Below are positions 39,901 through 51,900 of a stretch of 64,000 nt of DNA, piece after piece (the first letter of the stretch is position 1; each line of letters starts with the position of its first letter). A model generated the notes under the pieces. That model worked only from the letters and a program-made list of their open reading frames with translations. It did no database searches and was not told the origin of the DNA. This DNA comes from Brachypterus glaber (Eukaryota > Arthropoda > Insecta > Coleoptera > Kateretidae). The DNA lies in contig OY294046.1 in NCBI GenBank assembly GCA_958510825.1, forward strand, positions 50,573,794 to 50,637,793. The letters run 5' to 3'. Made by a program: the position numbers and the translations under genes.

Positions 39901-42900
39901 AATCGTTTTTTCTGTCTTTAGTTACGGTTTTGTCTGTATTGATTTCATCTATCACTAAGTGTGCTCGATATAGTACTTTCCATTACTGTGGAATTTTTGA
40001 GTAATGTCAACTTACCTAGTTGGTAGTGAGAAAAATCAATTTTAACAATACATTACCAAAGTTGGTGACAACATAACAAAAATTGCGAAGGAATTAAAGA
40101 ATTATACATTTTAATGTAATTTCTCTTAAAAACGGCTTAATTTGGTTCTAGTATCAACCAAATTTTTAGAGAAATATCGGATAACTGGGATAAGCTCGGA
40201 TAACTTGATTAAGGGGTCACTCAAATATTACGGCAATCTTTTAAATGCCGCTAATCTTGATTCTGTGAATCTGTAATATTAAAATACCAAGAGAAAATGA
40301 TAAAATTTGTGATTATACCATAAGGCGTTGTTTGATTATTACTTAACGCTTAAAGTTTAAAGGATTTTCTTTAGTATTTCGTTTAAAATAAGGTTGGTTG
40401 TACTCTTGGGTGCTGAAATAAAAATATTACTAAATTAATCTTTTAGAAATTTATCTTATTGCTTTGTGACGTTAGCAGCTTGCCGAGATGGAAGGACACC
40501 TATAATATGGCTTAAATAACCTTAAACATCTAGAAGTTCTGTGTCTCTAAAAAATAAAAACTTTTAACAAAAAAATATGAACCGATTTCTATGTCTCTAA
40601 AAAGTAAAAAATAAAAAAATAAGTCGGTGCCAATTTTACAGCAAACAATTTAACAACAAAAATAATTTTCAGTATTTAATTTAGGGAATTGTGATATTGG
40701 CACGGACTTATTTTTTATTTTTTCTTTTTAGAGACATAGAAGTCGGTTCATATTTTTTTGTTTAAAGTTTTTATTGTTAATTTGTTTTTGCCTAAATTGT
40801 TATGAGGTATACAGTTCAATTATATTCGGTAATTATCAAAGCCAAACATAGTCTCTCATTAAAATGGATACGGCCATTGTGATTACAATGTGATTATACA
40901 ATAGTTAAAGCTTCTAAGCTTAAAAGCACCACACGGTGGTCCGCACTTCGATTTTCGCGACAGTAGCAAATATATGGCGATTTGGCTTCCTTAATCTTCG
41001 GCGACCCATAAGGGGCTTATGTCAAACATTGTGCAACCAAAAAGTGTAACTTTGTTAGCAAATCAAATTCTCCAAAATATATATCTCGAAAAATTTGATG
41101 GACTACTGAAAAAAATTGTATAGGTAATTGTAATTTTTAAAATATTAGCTTTTTAAGTGATAATTTAAATGAAAGAAGGGTATCGTTTTAAATAGGAGTT
41201 TTGGGCTAAATAAGAAAAATATGTTTTTGTTTAAAAAACTGCAAAATGATGAAAAGAAATGATAAAAACTGTGTTATTTGTTGATAAAGAACAAAATGAA
41301 AAAAAAAGTAAAAACTAAGGAATTATTTGATATCGTAAACCCGACAACATCGCATTATTCTTGCGCTAAATGTGACTGAAAAAAAAAGCAATATTTTTTG
41401 TTTATTTACAAAACCAACATAAATACGTTTAGATAGAATGTATAATAAAAACACTGTTCAATATTAATTAAATATATTTATTTTTAAATAAATATATTTA
41501 ATTAATATTATAAGTTAAAAGTCTATGTGTAACTTTTTCATAATCTAGTTTTAAATCATATCATGGAAATAAACTAATTTAACATGTTGAAAGCCAGATT
41601 AAATTACTTGTCTTGGGTAACACTGTTCCATGAAACTAGATGCTTTGGGTTATCGTTGAAGCTAATGGTTTGCTTACAATGTTATTATAGTATAAATACC
41701 TCAAAAATAACTCCATAATCGTACTGAAACTTAAGAAACTAGTCACTTAAGTCCAGCCTAATTACACATTGAATTACAGTATATTAAATCCGTGAAAACT
41801 AATAAAACACAACCAAATATTTTAATATTATAGTCAAGAGCAGTGAACACAACACAGACCCACTTTGGCCCCACTGTAGTAGTTAATGTGCAAAGTTATT
41901 TTTATTTTGACGAGATGACATTTGACACTTGAAGTTTCGTGCAATGTTGCCAAATCGTACATTGACATATGTGAAAACTCTTAATGAAAATAATTAATTA
42001 AAGTATGTTCCGGGATGTAAAAAGGGCTGAAATTTTGGCTAAGTATTTATTTTATATTTATCTATAAGCATGTAAAGTCTTATCGTTACAGGCGATTTAG
42101 CCCAAAATGCGATACCCTCCTTTATGGAGTTATGTAGGTATGTTGTCAGTGGATTTAAAAACAGTATAAAATAACATTAATTTCTCGAAAAAATTTATTC
42201 CTATTTGTAAAAGTTATAGAAATATCTCGAGAAATATATAAAATTAAAAAAAAAAATAATAAGAAAACAGAAATAAAAAAATTACATTTATAAAATAAAG
42301 AAAAACAATAAGGTACCTTTTTTAATAGCGGTTGAAACTTTTAAAGGACCCCAACCTTCTTTCCTATATATTTGGTTCTGGCGTGTAGAATTTTTTAATT
42401 TCTCGGCCATTTTCCTTATATTAGCTCCAAAATATATTGTTAAAATTGATTTTTGTTACTGGCTTCAGTGAAGAATGTTGACACTTTTGACACTTGGAAA
42501 AATTATGTTTCAAACAAAACGATTGTTATACTTAGTTTTATGTATCTCTGACTTAGTTAAGTCATCAACTAACTTTAGTGACAAGTTAGATTTAAATGGT
42601 ACAATTTTTGGGTGTAGTAATTTCAAATATCGCAACTGTAATCACTTTGCCATATTTAGTTTTAAACAAAAAATAATTAAAAATAACTTTACACAGTAAT
42701 GTGTCAATTGAATACCAAGCAAAAACATGTATTTTTCCTGTGGGGCTAAGGGCAAAGTTTCAACCCATTCCTCTTTTAATTCACGAATATATTACCTCAA
42801 AACTAAAATTATTTTCCCAAAACATTTAATACGATTTAATAGCTGCAGAATAATATGTATATATCGAGGTTATAATCAAAAGCACAAAATGATTGAAGGA

Positions 42901-45900
42901 TTTATTACAAAAAACACAAAAATATACAAAAAATTGAAAGAATTTAAATTGTCAACATTAGGCTAAAGAGTCACTTAGCGCATGACGAGTTTTAAATAAT
43001 ACATTGTTGTCAGGTTTACGATAACACAAAAATTAAAAATATTTTTTTATGTAATATTTTTTTCTTCAAATAAACTTTGTAAACAGTTTTTTATCATTTT
43101 TTTTTCATAATTTTGCACTCTAAACAAAAACATATTTTTCTCATTTAGCTCAAAACTCGCCTTTAAAACGACATCCTTCTTTCCCAAATCTGCTTAAATC
43201 ATATAAGTTTTAGAATTGAATCATAGTATTACATTATAATTTTACCATCATTTTTTAAAGTGTGGAAAAAAGAACGTTGCAGGTTTGATAAAGAAGTTTT
43301 ATAAATTGATGTAATCTTCCAGTATTTTTTTTTTAAAGATTGGTGAGGGATAAAAAAATAGGTTGATGGCAAGTCTCACTAAATTTTCGACCCACCGTGA
43401 CTTTAAGCTGAATACTAATTAATCTGAAATTGATCAGAGCTGTTTTTCCGTTACAATTCCAATTTACTAAAAGCTTTAAGCTTAAAATAGAGATTTTATT
43501 GTGTGTTCATGTGTTATCAAATTAAAATCGAAATGGTTTGACCTATTATGCATAAAAAAAAGTCCAATAACACAGAAGTGCAAAACAAAGATCATTAAAA
43601 AAAATCGGATTCTAAACAAAGTTATATAGATTTTTTTTAACGCTCTAACCAAAGAATCCAATCTAATAATGGATGTTATCAACAATCTTTACTTTCGAGA
43701 GATTTCCAGATATTGGTGTATGTTTCCGTTTTAGAGTCCTCCATTCAATATAAACCATTTTTCGATATCCCTCTGTCCAGATGCCTATAACCAATACCCA
43801 CAGATCAACATCAAACTTAAAACTTGGGGTTTTTAGGAGATTGCTTAGGGTGTTTTTCTTAGTTTTTCCCACCTCCCAAAGAAGAGTAGTTTATAGATGA
43901 ACAAAAATATATATTATCCGGTGAACTCTATGGAATCCTTCAAGCCCTATTAGCTGTTAAAAACCTACTCCATGACAAATTTCTTATTGTAAGCGATTCC
44001 TTAAGCTCTATAAAGTCCATCCAACAAATATACCCCCGAAATCCACTTATTACTGAAATTAAAGAAGCATTATATGGAATAAAACTACAAGATAAAAAAG
44101 TGATCCTTCTGTGGGCCCCATCACACATAGGGATCGATGGCAACGAAGCTGCAGACAACCTAGCCCGCAAAGCCATTACTGACCATTTGTCCTCTGTTGA
44201 AAACCTAGCGACTCACTACGACATAAAGCATCACCTTCAAACCAAAATTTTAAGTTCATGGCAAGCCCACTGGACACAGCAAAACACGAAGCTCAACCAA
44301 GTCAAACCGCATATAGGCCCATGGGTCCATACACCATCCAAAAGAAGGGAACAGGTAATTCTTACCCGGCTACGAATTGGTCACACCCTTTTCTCCCACG
44401 AACACCTATTAAAGCGAGAAAATGTCCAAATTTGCGAGCAATGTCAAATCCCGATGTCAGTTCAACATGTACTAGTGCAGTGCCCGAAATTTGTAAACAA
44501 CAGACTAAGCTACCACCTGGATAATAACCTAAGCACAATACTAAGCGACGACCCTAAGTGTACGGAAAAATTATTTAAGTTCATTTCGTCCCTAGACTTT
44601 ATAAACAAAATATAGCTCTAACCTATCATGTATACTAATATTTACCCAATGTACATTTACATTCCGATTGCTAATAACCCTAGCGGTTGATGCATTACTA
44701 ATAATAAATAAATAAAAATTGAAAAATTTGATTTTCGTAAAAATCGATCGAAAGATTTTACTCAAATTTTGTACGTTAATAATAAATTTCCAACTGCCAT
44801 GCATGTGATTACTGATTTTCCTGGAAAAATCACCTAAGGGCGTAAACATTTGTTTATGCAAATTTGACGAAAGAGTCAAATTTGTCATTTAGTGGTTACT
44901 TTTTCGTAATCATTAAAATCATAAAATAAATGCACTGATTAGAAAAATATAAATTTGGGATACAAATTTGTTTTATGAAAAAATAAGAAATTTTTGTTTT
45001 TTTTGTCCGTCTGTCTGTCCGATGCACACAGGTAAAAAATCCCCAAAACACGGAAAAAATTCATGAAGCGTCGAATGTTGAATATTTATGAACCTTAGTG
45101 TGTCCTCTAAATGATTTTAATATATTTTTTTGAAAATGTTTGCTACCTTGCGTACAAAATCAAATTTAAGTGGCACATTGCATATCAAGCGGGCCTTTTA
45201 AACTGTTACAAGTCGATATCTCAGAAACCGTAACAGATAGGTTTTTCAAATTTGGTACTAAGCTTCAATATCAAGGGGGACACCTTTTTATCACAGCAGA
45301 TTTTTCATCCACACCCTTAGTCGGGAGAGGGTAACTCAAAAAATTTAAATGGAAACACCCCCAGTTTTTTATTCAGATTCAAATTCAGTATAAAAAAAAG
45401 TTACATAATTGACCTTAAAAGTTTTTTTTCAAGTGTCAAATTTGGCTGTTAAAAAAATAAATTTATGGCTAATTTCGCTTGGTTGGATGAAGTGAACTTT
45501 GAGTAGTTTCCTATTGTTTAGGTTTATTTAATTGTTTTAAACCTAAAAATATACAAAAGAAATCAAATCTAAGTTTTTCCACAAATTTCTATTTTTTTAC
45601 CTAACGCGTCCGGAAGTGTCCGGATATGGAGATAATACTTTTTTATGATTTGATACCCCATATTTGTACTATGTTTTAAAATTTTAAAAATCAGCCCTAA
45701 AGTAAATTAAGTGTAAGATATTGTATATGCAATGTGCCACTTTAATTTTTTACGCAAGGTAGCAAACATTTAAAAAAAAATGTATTGAAATCTTTTTAAG
45801 GACATTATAAGGTTTATAAATATTCAACATTCGACGCTTCATGATTTTTTTCCGTTTTTTTTTTGGGATTTATTACCTGTGTGCGATGTCACGATTTTTG

Positions 45901-48900
45901 TAGACGCAATAACTCAAGAACGAATAATCCGAACGATTTGTAATTTTCAGCAAAAATTAAGTTCTATGAGGAGATCCCTATTAATTTTAAAAGTAATCCC
46001 ACACAAAAACAAAAAAGTTATGGGGGGTTTTAACTTTAAAAATCGAAAAAAGCTGAACGAAAGTAAATTCCGATTAACGTAACTTTTTCAGGAAAAATCA
46101 CTTTTATTATAAGGATCAATTCTACTAATTTATGAAAGTAATCCTCAAAAACAAACAAAAATGTTATGGGGGGTTAAACTTTTTAAAAAAATAAAAAAAA
46201 CTATAATTTTTGAAAAAGAATCTTTTTTTTTTGCAAAGTTTTTTTTTATTTTTTTAATGTATTTGGGAAAATGCAATATACCATTCACGGTGCACGTCTG
46301 AGGGGTGTTTTCCGAACATGCGGCGAACTTTAGTTTTTCTTTATATTCTTGTTATTTATGTAATAACTAACGAATCAAGAGCAAAATTTAAAAAATCTAT
46401 GGGTTAGTTTTTTTTTAATTTAGATTTTTTTTATAAAAATCTGCACCTATTTAATTATTTGGCTATATCTCAGCTATTTCTAATTATAATAAAAATATTA
46501 TCAAAAATAAAATACAGACTGCTTAATAATCTACAAAAAAAGTAAATACATTTTTTTATATCTTTTGCCATTTTGTCACAATACGTGATTAAAGTTTGAA
46601 GTAAAACAAAAAAGTATAAATTCATTTTTATATTTATTAAAAATTATCTAGGAAGGCTTATTTTACTGTAAAATGTCAAATTGCATTTAAACATTATTTC
46701 TTTTAATCAAGGTGGCTTGTGGAAAAATTTTAAAACTGACGTTTATTATTTTTTATGATAGATAGTTTTCAATGTTAAGATTTAATGTATTTTTGTAAGA
46801 AAGTAGTTTTTTAAATAAAAATGAATTTAGATAATCATGAAACAAAAAAAAAATATTGTACACTGTTTTAAAATAATCAAAAAGATTAAACCAGTTCCAA
46901 GTACATTATTTTGGTTACTAATAAAAAAAATAGGTTATGATGATGTCCAAATGTCCAAAAGCATGTTTGTTGGGGCTCTCCATGACACTGTTGCATAAAA
47001 ACCTGCCACTAAATAAATAAATTTATTAATAAATAAATAAAAATTTATTACCTATGCATAAAAAAAGTAATTAAGTAAATTTTTAACTTTTTTACTTTGA
47101 AAACTAAAATATAATAATTATTTACGGGCATCAAAATTACGATTTACAAAATAATGTACTTGGAATTGGCTTAATGGTTTTGATTTTTGTAAAGCAAACA
47201 ACGCACTATAATTTTTGATTAGTTTCATGATTATCTAAATTCATTTTTATTTAAAAAACTTCTTTCTTACAAAAATACATTAAATCTTAACATTGAAAAC
47301 AATCATAAAAAAATAAACAACTTTACGTCAGTTTTCAAATTTTGCTAGAAGCCACCTTAATTAAAAGAAATAATGTGTTTTAAGGTAATTTGAAGTTTCA
47401 CAGTAAAATAAGCCTCCCTAGATAATTTTTATAAATAGAAAGATGAATTTATACTTTTTTGTTTTACTTCAGACTTTAATCACGTATTGTGACAAAACGG
47501 CAAAAGATATAAAAAAATGGTATTTACTTTTTTTTGTAGAAAATTAAGGAGTCTTTATTCTATTTTCAATCATATTTTTGTTATAATTAGAAATAGCTGA
47601 GATATAGACAAATAATTAAATAGGTGCAGATTTTTATAAAAAAATCTAAATAAAAAAAAACTAACCGATAGATTTTTTTAATTTTGGTCCTAAATAACAA
47701 GAATATAAAGAAATACTAAAGTTCGTCGCAAGTTCGGAAAACACCCCTCAGAAGTGCACCGTGCATTTAGTATATAGTATATAATGGAATGCGTAGCATT
47801 ACATATCTTCACGGCCTGTCACTCTCCTGTAAAATTGAAAGAAGTGCAGATAGCATACTCAAAATAGCAAAGTTACTCTTAGGTTAATTTATTCCTTATT
47901 CGATTACCTTAAAAGAACAAGTTTAAAAGAAAATGGCGACTAATTTGTTGAACCTCAGGAATTTAAAAACCATTTTTAACAACACTGAAAATTGTTAAAT
48001 GTTTTATCTTATTCCCTTAAAAACAATTATAGAATACCAAGGAAACATTTAACTTATTCACAGCTATTCTAACTGAATTCGCACAAATTAAATACCACCG
48101 TATTTTGCATTCCACCCATTTTACCATGATAATTGGCTATTGTGGATGATCCGTAATAGTAAATTACCATAGCAAAATGGATGATAATATCATTTAGGTA
48201 CTTTGATGTGATGACGTCAGTCCAAATAGCTACGAATTTGACTGTATTTATCTACATTAATATACATAATGTAGATAAATATAGTTTTTTTTTGCTTATA
48301 ACTTATAAGTTATAAGGTCATTTATGAAAGAAAATATTAGTGGAATATAGGACAGAAAAGAAAATTGGATCAGAATCTACACAGATACTTTTTTTTTAAT
48401 TTGTTCTTCTGTTCGATATGTTACTAATATTTTATTTTATAATTATTAACAGACATCAAAATTACTTCTTACTATTTATGTCCCACATTTAGGGGCTGTC
48501 CATAAGGGAACGTTCAAGTATTACGTAACGCAAATTGTACCAAAATTCATACACTTCATACCCCGTTTCTCGCGTTATTAAAGGCTGTAGAGATTTCATA
48601 TTTTGGCTACCCCCAAATAGGGGGGAGGTGTTAGAGGGGTAGCCAAAATATAAAATTTTTACAACCATTAATAACGCGAGAACCGGGTGTATGAATTTTG
48701 GTCAATTTGTGTTCCGTAATATACGGTCAGTCCCTTACTAGATTTAAACGTTTTTTCTTTACTACAAAAATATCATTCAATTTAAGCATATTTTCTTTTC
48801 AGGTGCTCTGGAGTTAATCACTGTAGTTTTATTTTAATTGAAGACTGCCCTGGAACAGAATTATGGGGCCCTGGAAACGTGACAATAAATTATGCGTGTA

Positions 48901-51900
48901 TAACTGGTAAGTATTTCGAATTTTTGTAAATGGTGTGCTTATAGGCACATAAGTATACTTATATCAAAAAACTCACACAGATTTTTTTTATTATTATAAA
49001 AAGCATACCTTTTGGAAAGAAACGCTGAAAACGAAATAACTAAGGATTTTCAAGATTAAAAATACTTATTTAATAAGTTATAAAAAAAATCTCTAAGCAT
49101 CGTGCAAAAATTTAATATAACATCAAAGTAAAATTCGCAGTTTTTCGATATTTATTCTACACCCCCTAATTTTGATGTGAGGGTAGAAATATTGACAGAT
49201 TACGTTTCCGACCGTATAATATGGATTTGGGTATTTTCACATAAAATGGTTCCCAGTACCCCTACGCACATAAAATAGAATCCTCAAATTTAGAATATAA
49301 GGTAAGTGCAGGTAATATGCCCATGCTAACGTATAATTGCTGATAAAAATTAATGGAGATAACTTCAAAACAAAATAATACTTATAGAGCCCAGATTACT
49401 TATTTATGCTTAAGTTATTAAAGAAAAACATGAAAAAAGTTAAAAAAAAATAAAACTTTATAGGCCATTTAAAAAAATGTATCAATTGGCCATATTACCA
49501 ACACGGTGCTGGTAATATGGCCACATATATAATAAATCATATTTTTCTAAATATTATCAAGTTAAGTATTTATATATGCTTTTTATTATATAAAAAAAAA
49601 TTAAATTGAAAAGTTAAATAAAAAATATACACTTCATAAAATATAAAAAAAAACAATTAATGGCTTTAGGTAAAGTAAAACATACTTGATAAATATTTTA
49701 TACTAGCTATTTTTTTTTAATTATTCACAATCTGAATAAAAATGGTCCTTTGTAATTTTCTGTTAGTCTAACACAATATTTATGTAAATAAACGTAACAT
49801 CTATATCCGAGCCTGCAGGAAGCATGCTTATTGCCATGGTCATATTACTATACACACAAAGTGGCCATATTACTCTACATTGTAATGTAGAAGATTTCCT
49901 GATTTTTTGTTAAAGTTACGTTTACTAACTGAAATTCTATATAGACCAACTGTTAAATAGGACTTTTTGCTATAATAAAATATAAATAAAATTTACAGTA
50001 CTTACCGTAATCAAATGTTATGAATTTTCAAAATATTAAAAATTTTATATAATCGTTTACCAACGAAAAAAAAAAATCACTAAAATCGTTGCAGAATTAA
50101 AACCATTAATAGTGGCGCGATCTAGCCCTTGCCCTAGGAATCTTGTTACAAACCCTAATTTAAAATATTGTAATCAAGATTTTTTCATTCTTACTTTTTG
50201 AAATATGGCAAATTGGCCATAATAAATACATGGCCATAATACCTGCAACCACCTTACATTTTCTAAACATTTTCTAAACATTTTATGATGAATACAGTTA
50301 TTCAGATAAAGAGATCCAAATACTCAAAATGTATATTTTAGACTTCCTCAAAAAAAAAATATGCTGAAGAAACTACTATAGTAGTTTCTTCTCTACTATA
50401 GTAGTATACTACTAGCTTCTTCAACAAATAATTTAGTTAACTACCCTGGTAGAAAAGTACACAAATCTAACTTAAAATAACATTAGATTAGTGACATTTT
50501 CGGACATTTTTATGTTTAGTCTCAAACGTTATACAAAAACGTTATAAAATATATAAATCTAACCTTAAAAACTAACGTTTGACAAACACGTTATAAAATA
50601 TATAAATCTAACCTTAAAAACAAAACAAAAAGTTTTACAAAAACGTTATAAAATACATAAATCTAACGTTAGTTTCCCAACTAAATTCTAACCTTTTTCT
50701 AACCTTATTCTAACTTTAAATATTTTTTTAATTTCCATTATTAATACGTAAGCTATAGTAGAAAATACTCATTTCAGACAGCTGTGCCTAGGTTTGATAA
50801 TTACTTATTATTTCTATAAGTTTAAAAAAATATACCCCAAAAGTCAAAATTTTAGTAAGTCTGGCAACGCTGTAGTAGAATTAAAAAAATATTTTAAGAT
50901 TCTAAATGTACAAATAAATATTAACTAACTAAATAAGTTTTTCTGAGAGGTAAACGCGAGGGGCGTTTCACTGACCTATTTTTGTACATGTATTGTAAAT
51001 AATGTACATTATTTACAATATTGTACGAATAATGTAAATAATGTAAGAAAAATGTAGTACTGTAAGGTAATGTCGAAATAATGTAAATAATGTCTAAAAA
51101 TGTAGTACTGTAGAATACTGTTGAAATAATGTCGGTAATGTAAGTAATGTCCACTTAATGTAAAGTACTGTAGGCTAATGTACGAGGTAGACGCGGACTG
51201 GCTTCTTACGGCACAGTCGGAAAAATATTAAAAAAGGCCCCTAAATGGCTCAAAACCCATAAAAAATTGGAAAATCGAGGGCCCGGTATAGCCAAAATAG
51301 ACCAAATGGCCGTGTGAGGGCCTGTTTAGTACTGGGGCCCGGTCGGTTTTTGACGACCCTGCCTTACGGCCAGTCCGCCACTGGTACGAGGTAATGTAGG
51401 ATGTTAGGTTAAGATTAACATAAATTTAGGTTAATATATGTATAAAAATATATTAATAAACAAGCCGTGAAGATATGTAATGCTACGCATTCCAGAATAT
51501 ATCATTTACAGTATATTGTATAATTTTCTCAAATACTTAAAAAAAAATTTAAAACAAAAAAAAATACTTTTTTTTAAATTTTCTTTTGAAAAACGAAAAA
51601 TAAAAAAAAATAAATTATTAACTTGAAATTTGTAACACGTAAAAAATACTGCTGCCAACAAAATATTACTTTCCCCTATAGGCCTGAAAAATTAATTTAA
51701 AAAATTATTATTTTGAAAAAAAAAAAATTACCCCATTTTACCCCCGTACCCCAACCCGAATTTTACCTAAAACTTTGGATATCACTAGTTTACAAATTTC
51801 AACTTTTTTTATGCCCAACTTTATTTACATGTTTTCTAACATAATTTTTGATGAGGAATCCAAATTCGTCAAGAAAAAAAAAGTTTTTATAGGGGAAAAT

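Larger units (their letters stand above)
9877..48802 (+). other. Giant intron (about 38.9 kb) filled with transposable elements
   Basis: The interval between exons b and c contains no further exon that I can support. Its contents (LTR element, SINE, LINE tail, MITEs, fold-backs, tandem arrays) are listed one by one. The gaps between them, such as 10340-11000, 11770-12280, 18860-19270, 21990-22600, 24660-25930, 30870-31470, 33070-33970, 37440-38470 and 39210-40540, are AT-rich sequence in which I see only fragments of repeats. Confidence 0.6.

Noticed and set aside
43940..44176. Minus-strand frame opposite the RNase H region
   Set aside because: It is a shadow of the plus-strand LINE frame, which has the conserved motifs.
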